DNA of 64,000 nt from contig NZ_JATAAF010000005.1 in the NCBI RefSeq assembly GCF_030341905.1, positions 115,125 through 179,124 of the forward strand, in the 5' to 3' direction. The notes beneath the pieces are model-generated. The model did not search any database and had not been told where the DNA came from. It saw only the letters and a program-made list of their open reading frames with translations. This DNA is from Porticoccus sp. W117. Its GTDB lineage: Bacteria > Pseudomonadota > Gammaproteobacteria > Pseudomonadales > Porticoccaceae. Positions within the stretch are counted from its first letter, which is position 1. Every line of letters begins with the position of its first letter. The translations under genes and the position numbers were made by a program. Of the stretch, positions 10,575 through 20,181 are shown one piece after another.

Positions 10575-11156
10575 CTAGCTGCAGCGATACAGGCGATAGT
10601 TCACCTGGCCACTTTGCTTTTCCCGGTGCAGCTGCCATTGGGCGGGAACCATTGGTGATTCCTCAATAGCGCATTCCATATATATAAGTGCATCGGGTTT
10701 TAGCCGGTTTTGTTCGGCCAGAAGTGCGCAACAGGGTTCCAACAGCCCTTTGCCGAAAGGCGGGTCGAGAAATACCACATCAAAGGTCTTGTTGTTGGAC
10801 TGTAGCCAGCAAAGCGCGTCCGCTTCTTCAACGTCGGCGCTGGCATCCAACACTTGGCAGTGGTTCTTCAATTGGCGGGCAGCAGAGGGGTTTTTCTCAA
10901 CCAACACGGTATGAGCGGCACCGCGGGACAGCGCTTCCAGCCCCAGTGCGCCAGAGCCGGCAAACAAATCCAGGCAGTGGGCTCCCGGAAGTTCAAAACT
11001 GAGCCAGTTGAACAGGGTTTCCCGCACCCGGTCACCGGTTGGCCTCAGCCCTTCTAAATCGGGGAAACTCAACTTTCGACCGCGCCACTGGCCGCCAATA
11101 ATGCGCAACTGATTGCCACCGCTGGGGCGTTTCGACGGGGGGCGTTTTGTTGACAT
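10575..11156 (-). CDS. rsmD: 16S rRNA (guanine(966)-N(2))-methyltransferase
   Basis: Methylates N2 of G966 in 16S rRNA of the small ribosomal subunit, using S-adenosylmethionine. 193 residues from the ATG at 11156. LRIIGGQWRGRKL is the RNA-binding start of the family, LDLFAGSGALGLEALSRGA is the SAM-binding motif I, and FLDPPFGKG carries the catalytic NPPY-like DPPF. An in-frame GTG at 11174 could add six residues, but AGAAG lies just upstream of the ATG. It is divergent from ftsY; rsmD beside ftsY is a common gammaproteobacterial arrangement. Confidence 0.96.
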   Translation of the reverse strand: MSTKRPPSKRPSGGNQLRIIGGQWRGRKLSFPDLEGLRPTGDRVRETLFNWLSFELPGAHCLDLFAGSGALGLEALSRGAAHTVLVEKNPSAARQLKNHCQVLDASADVEEADALCWLQSNNKTFDVVFLDPPFGKGLLEPCCALLAEQNRLKPDALIYMECAIEESPMVPAQWQLHREKQSGQVNYRLYRCS

Positions 11157-11239
11157 GGGTACTTCTTCTGGCACAAAGAGGTGGTAGGATACACGACTTT
11201 ATCCAACCCCCAGTACCGTAGTTACTAAGTAGTTATTTG

Positions 11240-12307
11240 ATGTCTGACAATCACCAAAACAACCCTGCGGAAAACCCCTCGAAGGGTGGTCTTTTCGGCC
11301 TGTTTCGCCGCAAACCTGACGAACAGGACAACAGCCCGGCAGCGTCCACAGAAACCACAATCGAAAAACCGAAAACCTCTTTTCGCGAGCGCATGCGTCG
11401 CGCTCTGGCGCGTACCGGCGCTGGTTTTGGCAGCCTCTTTCTGGGCCGTAAAACCATTGACGAAGATCTGCTGGACGAACTGGAAACCCTGCTGCTGATG
11501 GCGGATGTGGGGGTGGAAACCACTTCGGAAATCATTGCCAATCTCACCGACCAGCTAAAGCGCAGCGAGCTCAAAGATGGCGCCGCCCTGCAGACGGCGT
11601 TGCAGTCCATGCTGCAAGATGTGCTGACTCCCTGTGAACTGCCATTAGTTTGCGACGCCAGCGGCGACGGCCCCTTTATCCTGCTGGTGGTGGGCGTTAA
11701 CGGTGTCGGCAAAACCACTACCATTGGCAAACTGGCCAAGCGCCTGCAAAGCGAAGGCAAGTCGGTGATGCTGGCGGCGGGAGACACCTTCCGGGCCGCC
11801 GCTGTTGAGCAATTGCAGGCCTGGGGTGAGCGCAACGCCGTACCAGTGGTTGCCCAACACACCGGTGCCGACAGTGCGTCGGTGATTTTTGACGCCATTG
11901 AATCCGCTCGCGCCAAAGGCACCGATGTGGTGATCGCCGATACCGCCGGGCGACTGCACAACAAAAGCAACCTGATGGAAGAGCTGAAAAAAGTGCAGCG
12001 GGTGATCGCCAAGCTGGATGACAGTGCTCCCCATGAAGTGTTGCTGGTGTTGGATGCGGGTACTGGCCAGAATGCCCTGTCGCAAATGCAGCAGTTTAAC
12101 GATGCGGTTTCTGTCACTGGCGTGGCGCTTACCAAACTGGATGGCACTGCCAAGGGGGGCGTTGCCTTTGCTTTGAGCCGCCGCTTCGGCGTGCCGATTC
12201 GTTTTATCGGTGTCGGTGAAGGCGCCGACGATCTACAGCCGTTTGTGGCGGAGGAATTTGTCTCTGCCCTGTTGGCCAGTGGCCTGAGCGACGATGATCA
12301 AATTTGA
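11240..12307 (+). CDS. ftsY: signal recognition particle receptor FtsY
   Basis: GTPase that docks ribosome-SRP complexes at the inner membrane for co-translational insertion. 355 residues. A charged A region (1-60) leads into the NG domain. GVNGVGKTTTIGKLAKRL is the P-loop, DTAGRLHNKSNLMEELKK the G3 region, TKLDGTAKGG the G4, and FIGVGEGADDLQPF the C-terminal signature. TTG at 11237 directly precedes the ATG at 11240; the ATG is preferred. The stop overlaps the ftsE start by 14 bases, so the three-gene ftsYEX unit is translationally coupled. Confidence 0.98.
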   Translation: MSDNHQNNPAENPSKGGLFGLFRRKPDEQDNSPAASTETTIEKPKTSFRERMRRALARTGAGFGSLFLGRKTIDEDLLDELETLLLMADVGVETTSEIIANLTDQLKRSELKDGAALQTALQSMLQDVLTPCELPLVCDASGDGPFILLVVGVNGVGKTTTIGKLAKRLQSEGKSVMLAAGDTFRAAAVEQLQAWGERNAVPVVAQHTGADSASVIFDAIESARAKGTDVVIADTAGRLHNKSNLMEELKKVQRVIAKLDDSAPHEVLLVLDAGTGQNALSQMQQFNDAVSVTGVALTKLDGTAKGGVAFALSRRFGVPIRFIGVGEGADDLQPFVAEEFVSALLASGLSDDDQI

Positions 12308-12980
12308 TTCAGTGGGCAAACGCTACCCCGGCGGCAAGGAGGCGCTCAATGGCGTCAGCTTCGAGCTGCAAGCCGGTGAGATGGCCTTCCTTACCGGCCA
12401 TTCCGGGGCGGGCAAAAGCACTCTGCTGAAACTGATTATGGCCATGGAGCGACCCACCCGTGGCCAGCTGTTGATCAATGGCAAAAACCTTGGCCGGTTG
12501 CATCGCAGTCAAGTGCCCTACTACCGCCGCAATGTTGGCGTGGTATTCCAAAACCACCAATTGCTGTTCGATCGCAGTGTGTACGCCAATGTGGCGCTGC
12601 CGCTGCAGGTGTCCGGTTTCCCTGTTCGCGATATTGGCAAGCGGGTACGGGCGGTACTCGACGGTGTGGGTCTGTTGGATAAAGAACGCGCCAATCCGAT
12701 TAGCCTGTCTGGTGGCGAACAGCAACGGGTGGGCATTGCCCGTGCCCTGGTGCACAAGCCACGCATACTGCTGGCGGACGAGCCCACCGGTAACCTGGAC
12801 CCGGAGCTGTCTGCGGAAATCATGGCGCTGTTGCGCCGTTTTAACGAAGTGGGGGTCACCATGCTGATTGCCACCCACGACATTGCCCTGATTTCCCAGC
12901 TTGGGTTGCGGCGCCTGATTCTCAGTCAGGGCCAGTTGGTGGGTGACAGTGCCATTGAGGGCGGCTATGTCTACCAGTAA
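12294..12980 (+). CDS. ftsE: cell division ATP-binding protein FtsE
   Basis: Cytoplasmic ATPase of the FtsEX complex, which controls peptidoglycan hydrolase activation at the septum. 228 residues. GHSGAGKST is Walker A, LSGGEQQRVGIARAL is the ABC signature, and ILLADEPTGNLD is Walker B. A typical type with no fused domain. It starts inside the end of ftsY and its own end overlaps ftsX by 14 bases, so equimolar synthesis of FtsE and FtsX is expected. Confidence 0.98.
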   Translation: MIKFDSVGKRYPGGKEALNGVSFELQAGEMAFLTGHSGAGKSTLLKLIMAMERPTRGQLLINGKNLGRLHRSQVPYYRRNVGVVFQNHQLLFDRSVYANVALPLQVSGFPVRDIGKRVRAVLDGVGLLDKERANPISLSGGEQQRVGIARALVHKPRILLADEPTGNLDPELSAEIMALLRRFNEVGVTMLIATHDIALISQLGLRRLILSQGQLVGDSAIEGGYVYQ

Positions 12981-13956
12981 CGACAACGCTGGCCAACGCC
13001 ATCGCGGCGCCCGTGAAAGCCGCACCGGAATCGGTGCCCGTTTGCAGGGGTGGTTGAATCACCATCGGGACAGTGCCATCAGCGCCTGGCGCAAAATGCG
13101 TGAGATGCCCCTGCAGGCCACCATGACGACCTTGGTGATTGCCATTGCCCTGGCATTGCCCGCCGCGCTTTATGCGGTGGTCAACAACCTTCAACAGGTG
13201 AGTGATGGCATTGAAAGCAGCGCCCAGATGAGCCTGTATCTTGAACATGGCAGCAGCATCAGCGCCGCCAACAAATTGCAACTACAACTGAAAACCCGCC
13301 CTCTGGTCACTCGTACCCAGCTGGTGTCGGCGGAAGACGCCCTGCAGGAATTTCAATCTCACTCAGGGCTTGGCAGTGCGCTTTCCCAGCTGGACGAAAA
13401 CCCCCTGCCCCATGTGCTGGTATTGGAATTTGATCAAGCTGCTGTGAGCCCGGAGCAACTATCCGCTACGGCTGACGAACTGCAGCAGCTGCCATTGGTG
13501 GACAGCGTACGCCTCGACATGCAGTGGGTTCAGCGCCTGCATGCCATTTTGGAGATGGGCCGCCAGGTGGCTTTTGCCCTGGGCATCGCCCTCGCCTTGG
13601 GGGTGTTGCTGGTGATTGGCAATACCATTCGCCTGGCGGTGGAAAATCGCCGCGACGAAATTGTGGTGGTCAAGCTGGTGGGCGGTACCAACGGTTACGT
13701 GCGGCGGCCATTCCTTTATACCGGCTTGTGGTACGGCCTGGCTGGCGGCTTGCTGGGCTGGTTGCTGGTGTGCGCTGGCCTGTTGTGGCTAGGGGCTTCT
13801 GTGGCGCATCTCAGCGCTTTGTACGAAAGTGGCTTTCAGGTCGTCATTCTTGGGCCGACGGAACTGGCGGCCCTGCTGGTGGGTGGCGGCGGCCTTGGGC
13901 TGGTTGGCGCCTGGTTGGCAGTGGGGCGTCATCTGGGTGACATAGAGCCCAACTAG
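12967..13956 (+). CDS. ftsX: cell division protein FtsX
   Basis: Inner-membrane partner of FtsE, 329 residues. A cytoplasmic N-terminus and first membrane helix (about 55-75) are followed by a large periplasmic domain that in this family recruits EnvC/NlpD-type hydrolase activators. Three more helices lie near 205-225, 255-280 and 300-320. NTIRLAVENRRDEIVVVKLVGGTNGYVRRPFLY-type sequence (short motifs VENRRDEI, KLVGGT) marks the FtsX domain. The ATG at 12967 gives the best start; a GTG 24 bases upstream is also in frame. Confidence 0.97.
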   Translation: MSTSNDNAGQRHRGARESRTGIGARLQGWLNHHRDSAISAWRKMREMPLQATMTTLVIAIALALPAALYAVVNNLQQVSDGIESSAQMSLYLEHGSSISAANKLQLQLKTRPLVTRTQLVSAEDALQEFQSHSGLGSALSQLDENPLPHVLVLEFDQAAVSPEQLSATADELQQLPLVDSVRLDMQWVQRLHAILEMGRQVAFALGIALALGVLLVIGNTIRLAVENRRDEIVVVKLVGGTNGYVRRPFLYTGLWYGLAGGLLGWLLVCAGLLWLGASVAHLSALYESGFQVVILGPTELAALLVGGGGLGLVGAWLAVGRHLGDIEPN

Positions 13957-14041
13957 ATTGCTTTGTAAAGTTTGATAAAGCTCAATGTATTTATAAAAAA
14001 GATAATATAAAACAGAGTCTTGAAGGAACTATTGGGGGCGG

Positions 14042-14069
14042 TTGCCAACCAATGGGGAAATGGTAAACT
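14042..14069 (+). promoter_or_regulatory. candidate sigma-70 promoter of rpoH
   Basis: TTGCCA (14042-14047) and TAAACT (14064-14069) are separated by 16 bases and lie 54 bases before the rpoH ATG. rpoH usually has several promoters; the AT-rich stretch at 13985-14010 may hold another. Assigned by eye only. Confidence 0.4.
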
Positions 14070-14122
14070 AGCCAGCCCCACTGCCTCCGGGCCATGGGTA
14101 CAAGAGATACAGCGGTAACACT

Positions 14123-14989
14123 ATGACGACCAATACCAGTACAGCATTGCAATCCACCGAGTGGATGTCCCCTGGGGCCAATATTGGCGCCTATATTCAG
14201 GGCGTTAATTCCATTGCGGTACTCTCCGCCGAGGATGAAAAATCCCTCGCAGAGCAACTGTACTATCAGGAAAATCTCGACGCCGCCCGCCGCCTGGTAA
14301 TGTCCCACCTGCGTTTTGTGGTGCACATCGCCCGCAGCTACAACGGCTACGGCCTCAACATGGCGGATCTGATTCAGGAAGGCAACGTCGGTCTGATGAA
14401 GGCGGTCAAACGCTTCAACCCGGAAAAGGGCGTGCGTTTGGTGTCGTTTGCGGTGCACTGGATCAAGGCGGAAATTCACGAATACGTGCTGCGCAACTGG
14501 CGCATCGTCAAAGTGGCCACCACCAAGGCCCAGCGCAAGCTGTTCTTCAACCTGCGCGGTCAGAAAAAGCGCCTTGCCTGGCTCAGTCACGACGAAGCCA
14601 AGGCCGTGGCTAGTGATCTGGGCGTGGAAGTGGATCAGGTGTACGAGATGGAGAAACGTCTCTCCGCTCACGACACTGGTTTCGACGCTCCGGACAGCGA
14701 TGACGACGATAACGCCTACCAGGCGCCGGTGTACTACCTGGAAGACAAGCGCTCCGACCCGGCGATGCAGCTGGAACAGGAAGACAGCCAGGCCGACAGC
14801 TACAGCCGTATGGCCAGTGCCATGAGCGAGCTGGACGAACGCAGCCAGGACATTCTGCAGCAGCGCTGGCTCAGTGAAGAAAAAGCCACTCTGCACGAAT
14901 TGGCGGACAAATACGGCGTTTCTGCCGAACGCATTCGCCAGCTGGAAAAGAACGCCATGAAAAAAGTGCGGGCTTCTATGGAAGCCTGA
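14123..14989 (+). CDS. rpoH: RNA polymerase heat-shock sigma factor (sigma-32)
   Basis: Directs transcription of heat-shock chaperones and proteases. 288 residues. Region 2 includes [16 protein letters not shown] and [13 protein letters not shown], with [20 protein letters not shown] for core and -10 contacts. The RpoH box QRKLFFNLR (about 135-143) identifies the subfamily and separates it from RpoD and RpoS. Region 4 ends with [20 protein letters not shown] run of acidic residues (DSDDDDN) lies between regions 3 and 4. Position directly after ftsX is conserved in gammaproteobacteria; the 166-bp gap allows independent promoters. Confidence 0.98.
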   Translation: MTTNTSTALQSTEWMSPGANIGAYIQGVNSIAVLSAEDEKSLAEQLYYQENLDAARRLVMSHLRFVVHIARSYNGYGLNMADLIQEGNVGLMKAVKRFNPEKGVRLVSFAVHWIKAEIHEYVLRNWRIVKVATTKAQRKLFFNLRGQKKRLAWLSHDEAKAVASDLGVEVDQVYEMEKRLSAHDTGFDAPDSDDDDNAYQAPVYYLEDKRSDPAMQLEQEDSQADSYSRMASAMSELDERSQDILQQRWLSEEKATLHELADKYGVSAERIRQLEKNAMKKVRASMEA

Positions 14990-15011
14990 CACCAGTCTGT
15001 GATTGAACGAT

Positions 15012-15046
15012 AAAGCCGCAATATTTATTGCGGCTTTGTTATTTTT
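15012..15046 (+). terminator. rho-independent terminator after rpoH
   Basis: The stem AAAGCCGCAA / TTGCGGCTTT with a short AT loop is followed by a T-rich tract (TGTTATTTTT). It begins 22 bases after the rpoH stop. Confidence 0.9.
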
Positions 15047-15222
15047 AACCTGAATTCGTGACTCCAGAGCGGCGCATAGCGCAAGCTCTTGATTCCACAG
15101 CGGTTTAAAAAATGCCCACTTAACCTACGGGTGAAGCTAAGATTTTTCAATTCCACTGTGAAACCAATATCTTACACTCTGCACTCACTCTGAAGTCACG
15201 TATTCAGGTTTAAGGTTTTCAA

Positions 15223-15600
15223 ATGCAAAGAAAATGGTTGGCGATCGCTGCGGCGAGTGGCTTTACCGCCGTGGCTCTGGGGGCTTTTGGCTCCCACGGC
15301 CTCAAGCAGAGCTTTACGGCCTATCAACTGGACATCTGGCACACCGCTGTTCAATACCAAATGTTTCACACCTTGGCGCTACTGGCCCTGGCGGCTATGG
15401 GCCACACGCTGTGTCGGCGCATGGTGGCTGCCGCGGGCTGGGTATTTACAGCGGGCATTGTGGTGTTCTGCGGTTCGCTTTATCTGCTGGCATTCACAGG
15501 AATCAAATGGCTCGGCGCGATTACACCGATTGGCGGTTTGGCATTTCTCGCCGCCTGGGTACTTTTGCTGGTGGCCGCTTTCAGGAAAAACAGACCCTGA
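15223..15600 (+). CDS. DUF423 family small membrane protein
   Basis: 125 residues with four hydrophobic segments and the DUF423 start [23 protein letters not shown], followed by [13 protein letters not shown] and [18 protein letters not shown]. Members (for example E. coli YgdD) are inner-membrane proteins of unknown role. Its stop overlaps the start of trmB (TGATG), so the two are translationally coupled. The 180-bp gap upstream, after the rpoH terminator, probably holds its promoter; nothing else was seen there. Confidence 0.9.
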   Translation: MQRKWLAIAAASGFTAVALGAFGSHGLKQSFTAYQLDIWHTAVQYQMFHTLALLALAAMGHTLCRRMVAAAGWVFTAGIVVFCGSLYLLAFTGIKWLGAITPIGGLAFLAAWVLLLVAAFRKNRP

Positions 15601-16292
15601 TGGAAATCAAACCCGAGTTTAAAAAGAAGTCGATCCGCAGCTTTGTGGTGCGCGGCGGTCGCATGACCGAAGGTCAGCGCAATGCCTTTGAGCAGTGGTG
15701 GCCAGAATACGGCCTGAGCCTGCACGACGGGGCGCTCGACCCTCACGCGGTATTTGGCCGCAGTGCGCCGCTGGTACTGGAAATCGGCTTTGGTATGGGC
15801 GATTCCCTGCTGGCCATGGCGGCGGCGGAACCGGACAAGGACTTTATTGGTATTGACGTGCACCCACCGGGTGTGGGTCGCTTGATCAACAACGCTGGCA
15901 AGCAAAACCTACGCAACCTGCGCTGCTACCTGGCAGACGCCAACGATGTGCTGGAAGACTGCATTGCCGATGCCAGCCTGGCGCGGGTGCAGCTTTACTT
16001 CCCCGATCCCTGGCACAAAAAAAAGCACCACAAGCGGCGGATATTACAGCCGGCGTTTGCCCAACAGATTGCTGGCAAGCTGGCACCCGGCGGTGTTTTT
16101 CATATGGCCACCGACTGGCAGAACTACGCGGAACACATGTTGGACGTGATGGAGGCGGCGGAGGAATTCAGCAATAACGCCGGTGCTGGACAGTATTCGC
16201 CGCGCCCGGATTATCGCCCGATCACCAAGTTTGAAAAACGCGGCGAACGCCTGGGTCACGGCGTTTGGGATTTGCTGTATCGCCGTGTCTGA
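15600..16292 (+). CDS. trmB: tRNA (guanine-N7-)-methyltransferase
   Basis: Forms m7G46 in the variable loop of tRNAs using S-adenosylmethionine. 230 residues. [20 protein letters not shown] is the family N-terminus, [13 protein letters not shown] the SAM-binding motif, [15 protein letters not shown] follows, and [17 protein letters not shown] is the signature with the catalytic Asp. The open frame extends far upstream in the wrong frame of the DUF423 gene; the ATG at 15600 overlapping that stop is the natural start. Confidence 0.97.
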   Translation: MEIKPEFKKKSIRSFVVRGGRMTEGQRNAFEQWWPEYGLSLHDGALDPHAVFGRSAPLVLEIGFGMGDSLLAMAAAEPDKDFIGIDVHPPGVGRLINNAGKQNLRNLRCYLADANDVLEDCIADASLARVQLYFPDPWHKKKHHKRRILQPAFAQQIAGKLAPGGVFHMATDWQNYAEHMLDVMEAAEEFSNNAGAGQYSPRPDYRPITKFEKRGERLGHGVWDLLYRRV

Positions 16293-16752
16293 TACTCGCA
16301 ACCTGCTGTGGCACTACTCTCTGGCCCTGTATAAGGAGATAGAGCCATGGTGCCTGCAGATGCAGGATGACCATAACGCCAACGTAAACCTGTTGTTGCT
16401 GTGTTGCTTTGCTGGCAGTCGTGGTTGCTGCCTGACTATTGATCAGCTGAGCGACGCTGAAAACGCTATTGCCAGTTGGGACGAGCAGGTTGTGCAGCCG
16501 TTGCGGCAACTGCGCCGCCAATTGCCGTTAATGCAGCACGGCGATGCCAAACAACTGCTTTTGGATGCGGAACTCAAGGCCGAGCACCATATCCAGAGTC
16601 AGCTGTGGCAGTGGTGGCAACAGCAGCCCGAAAGTGATCGGCCAGCTGATGCCACAGCCATCGCAGCCAATCTCAATCTCTACATAAGCCAGCTTGGTGC
16701 CAGCCTCACGCCAGCAACAGTGATCGACTGCGCAGTGCGTGCTGCCGGTTGA
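16285..16752 (+). CDS. TIGR02444 (DUF2390) family protein
   Basis: 155 residues starting at a GTG that overlaps the end of trmB by 8 bases. The start [37 protein letters not shown] pattern (short motifs [23 protein letters not shown]) is characteristic of the TIGR02444 family found in pseudomonads and relatives. The function is unknown. It is rich in Gln and Trp and has no signal peptide. Coupling to trmB suggests co-expression, not necessarily a shared role. Confidence 0.82.
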   Translation: MSDTRNLLWHYSLALYKEIEPWCLQMQDDHNANVNLLLLCCFAGSRGCCLTIDQLSDAENAIASWDEQVVQPLRQLRRQLPLMQHGDAKQLLLDAELKAEHHIQSQLWQWWQQQPESDRPADATAIAANLNLYISQLGASLTPATVIDCAVRAAG

Positions 16753-16820
16753 GAGTTTTTCAGGCTATTGGTATAGAATGCGGCGCTTTGCGATTTGTCT
16801 TGAATGTGTAATTGGAGGGA

Positions 16821-17615
16821 ATGACGTTGATAAAACAAACTGGATCAGTGGCCGCCGGCGCGCTGCTGTTGGCATTGGTGGGGTGTAATCAGGAACAGCC
16901 GCCCGCTGCCGAAAAAGCGGATGTTGAACTGACTACCCAGCAACAGAAAGTCAGCTATCTGATTGGCCACGATGTCGCTGTAGACTGGAGCGCTCGCGGT
17001 GTTCATCTGGATGCAAAAGCTGTAGCTCTGGGTATTCTGGATGTAGCCGCCAAAAAGGAACGGCTCAGCAAAGAAGAAATTCAGGCAGTGCTGCAGACCT
17101 TCCAAAACGACCAGCTGGCCCGCCAGCAGGAAATGATGGAGCAACAGCAGCAACTGCAGGCTCAAGCAGAAGCGCAATTTAACCAGCAGGCAGAGGAAAA
17201 TCTGGTGACCGGTCAGGCCTTCCTGGCAGAAAATGCCGGTAAAGACGGTGTTATTACCACCGACAGCGGCCTGCAATACAAGGTGTTGGCTTCTGGCGAG
17301 GGCGCCACTCCCGGCGCGGCTGATACCGTGGAAGTGCACTATCGTGGCACCTTGCTGGACGGCACCGAATTCGACAGTTCCATCAAGCGTGGCGTACCCG
17401 CCAGCTTCCAGGTGAACCAGGTAATTCCCGGTTGGACCGAAGCCCTGCAGCTGATGAAAGAAGGCGACAAGTGGCAGCTGTCTATCCCCTCCGAGCTGGC
17501 TTACGGCCCTGGCGGCACCGGCAATATTCCCCCCAATGCCGTGCTGCAGTTCGACGTGGAGCTATTGAAAGTGGCCTCTGCCGACAATAATGAACAAAGT
17601 GCTGAAAAGGAGTAA
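16821..17615 (+). CDS. FKBP-type peptidyl-prolyl isomerase, lipoprotein
   Basis: Folding catalyst anchored in the outer or inner membrane, 264 residues. A lipoprotein signal ends ALLLALVGC, with Cys22 lipidated. An FKBP N-terminal dimerisation domain (about 40-130) with a Gln-rich helix follows, then the FKBP isomerase domain (about 155-255) with VEVHYRGTLLDGTEFDSS and GWTEALQLMKEGDKWQL. This is the FkpA/Mip architecture. TTG at 16812 is in frame, but the ATG at 16821 is 8 bases from GGAGG. The next gene is a second, shorter paralogue 3 bases downstream. Confidence 0.94.
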   Translation: MTLIKQTGSVAAGALLLALVGCNQEQPPAAEKADVELTTQQQKVSYLIGHDVAVDWSARGVHLDAKAVALGILDVAAKKERLSKEEIQAVLQTFQNDQLARQQEMMEQQQQLQAQAEAQFNQQAEENLVTGQAFLAENAGKDGVITTDSGLQYKVLASGEGATPGAADTVEVHYRGTLLDGTEFDSSIKRGVPASFQVNQVIPGWTEALQLMKEGDKWQLSIPSELAYGPGGTGNIPPNAVLQFDVELLKVASADNNEQSAEKE

Positions 17616-17618
17616 CCA

Positions 17619-18335
17619 ATGAACAAAATTCTACCTATTGCCAGCGCTGTGCTGGTGGCTGGTGTTCTCGCTGGCTGCGGCCAGGAGAAAAAGTCGGAGC
17701 CTCTTACTCTGGAAAGCAAAGACAACAAAGCCAGCTACCTGTTGGGTTATGAGCTGACCAAGCAATTGCAGCGTGAGGGCGTGACTCCCCATGCGGAAGC
17801 CCTGGCTCAGGGTGCGCGGGATGCCCTCGCTTCTACGCCGGCACAGGTAAGTGATGAAACTGTTGCCGCCCTGGTAGCAAGCACCGCGGGCAACTATGTG
17901 GTTGTGCGCAGGGAAACCTTGGCCAGGGAAGTAGCCCAGACCAATCTCGAAGCCGGGCAGGCTTTTTTGGCGGAGAATAGCCAGAAAGATGGTGTGGTAA
18001 CTACAGAGAGCGGTTTGCAGTACAAGGTGATCACCGCAGGTGAAGGCGCCAGTCCCAATGCCTCCGATACCGTGGAAGTGCACTATCATGGCACTCTGAT
18101 TGATGGCACGGTGTTTGATAGCTCGGTGCAGCGCGACCAGAAAATTTCATTTCCTCTCAACCGCGTTATTCCCGGTTGGACAGAGGGTCTGCAGTTGATG
18201 AAAGAGGGCGGCAAATACGAGTTCTACATTCCCTCAGAGCTGGCCTATGGCCCCAACCCGCGCCCCGGCCCCATCGGCCCAAATGCAGTGTTGGTTTTTG
18301 AAGTGGAATTGTTTCGGGTTAATCCGGCATCCTAA
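17619..18335 (+). CDS. FKBP-type peptidyl-prolyl isomerase, lipoprotein (paralogue)
   Basis: 238 residues; lipoprotein signal ending VAGVLAGC (Cys20). The N-terminal domain is shorter than in the upstream paralogue. The isomerase domain has VEVHYHGTLIDGTVFDSS and GWTEGLQLMKEGGKYEFYIP, and ends in FEVELFRV. The shared stretch QAFLAEN.KDGVVTTESGLQYKV shows a tandem duplication. Co-transcribed with its paralogue; a strong terminator follows. Both copies keep the aromatic pocket motifs, so both are likely active in the periplasm. Confidence 0.94.
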   Translation: MNKILPIASAVLVAGVLAGCGQEKKSEPLTLESKDNKASYLLGYELTKQLQREGVTPHAEALAQGARDALASTPAQVSDETVAALVASTAGNYVVVRRETLAREVAQTNLEAGQAFLAENSQKDGVVTTESGLQYKVITAGEGASPNASDTVEVHYHGTLIDGTVFDSSVQRDQKISFPLNRVIPGWTEGLQLMKEGGKYEFYIPSELAYGPNPRPGPIGPNAVLVFEVELFRVNPAS

Positions 18336-18350
18336 GACAGCAATGCAAAT

Positions 18351-18386
18351 AAAAAGCCCCGGCAGCCAAGCTGCCGGGGCTTTTTA
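18351..18386. terminator. bidirectional terminator between FKBP operon and slyD
   Basis: The stem AAAAAGCCCCGGCAG / CTGCCGGGGCTTTTT around CCAAG is flanked by A and T runs on both sides, so it can serve the plus-strand FKBP pair and the convergent slyD gene. Confidence 0.93.
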
Positions 18387-18411
18387 TTAGGGGCTGTTCG
18401 TCGCCCTGAAA

Positions 18412-18894
18412 TCAATGCCCGCAGCTACCGCCCACATGGGGATGGCCGTGGGCAAGTTCTTCCTCGGTGGCGTCGCGCAGTTCGGCAACGTCAACATCAA
18501 AGTGCAGGGTTTTGCCCGCCAGCGGGTGGTTGGCGTCGACACTGACGGTCTCGTCACTGACATCGGTAATCACCACCGACATGGGGCCATTGTCGGTCTG
18601 TGCCTGGAAGCGCATGCCTACCTGTATCTCCTGATCATCGCCAAACAGGTTGCGGGGTACGGACTGCACCAGTCCGTCCTGATACTCACCGTAAGCCTCA
18701 GCCGGTGCCACTTCCACCTTCAGACTGTCACCAGTGGCTTTGCCCAGCAGGGCGTTTTCCAGGCCGGGAATAATGTTGCCGGCACCGTGCAGATACACCA
18801 GCGGGTCGCCGCCCTTGGATGAGTCCAGCTCCACGCCGTCATTGTCGGTGAGGGTGTAGTGAATGGAAACGACGGAGTTTTCTTTAATAGACAT
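18412..18894 (-). CDS. slyD: FKBP-type peptidyl-prolyl isomerase SlyD
   Basis: Cytoplasmic folding catalyst and nickel-binding chaperone, 160 residues from the ATG at 18894. IKENSVVSIHYTLTDNDGVE opens the FKBP core, GGDPLVYLHGAGNIIPGLE is conserved, and the central insert-in-flap region runs about 70-125. The C-terminal tail is short but metal-binding in look (HGHPHVGGSCGH), where E. coli SlyD has a long His-rich tail. An in-frame GTG/ATG start 48 bases upstream is less likely, as it adds a non-family sequence. Confidence 0.94.
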   Translation of the reverse strand: MSIKENSVVSIHYTLTDNDGVELDSSKGGDPLVYLHGAGNIIPGLENALLGKATGDSLKVEVAPAEAYGEYQDGLVQSVPRNLFGDDQEIQVGMRFQAQTDNGPMSVVITDVSDETVSVDANHPLAGKTLHFDVDVAELRDATEEELAHGHPHVGGSCGH

Positions 18895-18936
18895 AAATAA
18901 GCCTTGTGTGGAGAGTTTGAGGCGGAACCTTTGTCC

Positions 18937-18986
18937 CGTCATTGCGAGGAGCCTTTCTTACAGGGAAAAGCGACGCGGCAATCTCT
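18937..18986. repeat. partial intergenic repeat, GTCATTGCGAGGAGC type
   Basis: One arm CGTCATTGCGAGGAGC and the inner complement GCGACGCGGCAATCTC are present, the same unit as 45551-45648 and 59815-59854. It lies just upstream of slyD, between slyD and ubiA. Confidence 0.75.
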
Positions 18987-19062
18987 TTGTACTGTCGCAT
19001 TGCTATGGTTGTACTTGATTTAACAATATGGGGCCGAAAGTTGAGTTTACAACTGGCTAAAT

Positions 19063-19929
19063 TTACAACTGATAATCCAGCACCAAACCAACAAACACCG
19101 CGACACCCACCCAGTTGTTATTCAGAAACGCTTTGAAGCAGGCATCACGGTCGCGATTTCTGGTCAGCCGCTGTTGATGCAAAAACAACAGTGTCGCCAC
19201 CGCCACTCCGGTGTAGTACCACAGGCCCAAGTCAAAGTTCTTGCCGGTGAGCAAAAGCGCCAGCAGGCAGAGAATTTGCAGCGCCAGAATCATGGCGCGA
19301 TCCTGGTCGCCAAACAGAATGGCGGTGGATTTAACACCCAGCTTTAAGTCGTCATCGCGATCCACCATGGCGTAGAAGGTATCGTAGGCCACCGTCCACA
19401 ACACCACGCCGGCGTACAGCGCCCACAGCGCCGGGTTCAATTCACCGGTTTGCGCCGCAAACGCCATGGGAATTGCCCAGGCAAAGGCCGCGCCCAATAC
19501 CACCTGAGGCAAATAGGTATAACGCTTCATAAAAGGGTAACTGGCGGCCAGCAAAACACCGCCCAGGGACAACAGCACCGTCAAACCATTGGTAAACAAC
19601 ACCAACAAAAAGGCCACCAGCGCCAGCCCGGTAAACAGCAGCAGGGCTTCCCGTGGTGCCACATCGCCGCTGGGAATGGGGCGCTGTTCCGTGCGCTGCA
19701 CGTGGCCGTCGATATGTCGATCCGCATAGTCGTTAATCACACAGCCCGCCGCCCGCATCAGGGTAACGCCGAGCACAAAAATCACCAGAACATCCCAGTC
19801 GGGCAAGCCCCCCGCTGCCAGCCACAACGCCCACAGCGTGGGCCACAGCAGCAGCAGGGTGCCAATGGGTTTGTCAAAGCGCATCAGGCGCATAAAGTGG
19901 GGCAGGCGTTGTTTGAGGGTTTGGGTCAT
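19063..19929 (-). CDS. ubiA: 4-hydroxybenzoate octaprenyltransferase
   Basis: Inner-membrane enzyme that attaches the polyprenyl tail to 4-hydroxybenzoate, the second step of ubiquinone synthesis. 288 residues (E. coli 290) from the ATG at 19929. The first Asp-rich motif is [19 protein letters not shown] and the second is [19 protein letters not shown]; about eight hydrophobic helices surround them. [19 protein letters not shown] is the family N-terminus. ubiC usually sits directly upstream, but here lies 2.5 kb away behind a hydrolase and a regulator. Nothing recognisable is seen in the 250-bp gap to 20182. Confidence 0.97.
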   Translation of the reverse strand: MTQTLKQRLPHFMRLMRFDKPIGTLLLLWPTLWALWLAAGGLPDWDVLVIFVLGVTLMRAAGCVINDYADRHIDGHVQRTEQRPIPSGDVAPREALLLFTGLALVAFLLVLFTNGLTVLLSLGGVLLAASYPFMKRYTYLPQVVLGAAFAWAIPMAFAAQTGELNPALWALYAGVVLWTVAYDTFYAMVDRDDDLKLGVKSTAILFGDQDRAMILALQILCLLALLLTGKNFDLGLWYYTGVAVATLLFLHQQRLTRNRDRDACFKAFLNNNWVGVAVFVGLVLDYQL

Positions 19930-20181
19930 GAGGCAGAGCAGGTTTGGATTGGCCGCTATCATAAAAGCACTGACATCAATTGACCATCGCTGGGATGAAT
20001 CCCGCAAAAAGCATTTTCAGGAGTTAGAAATTTTAGGCTATATCTGTTGGTATGTAATTAATCGTGAATTAGCTGAAAAATGGCGTCACGAGCACTTGGG
20101 ATTTAAGCAGAAAAAATTGAGAAATGAGTTGCAGGTAGTCCATTAACTCATTGCTCAAGCATAGTAATTCAAAACTTATAG

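Noticed and set aside
19930..20181. Small gene between ubiA and the PDZ-hydrolase
   Set aside because: Open frames here are extensions of the ubiA antisense frame; no start signal or conserved motif was seen.
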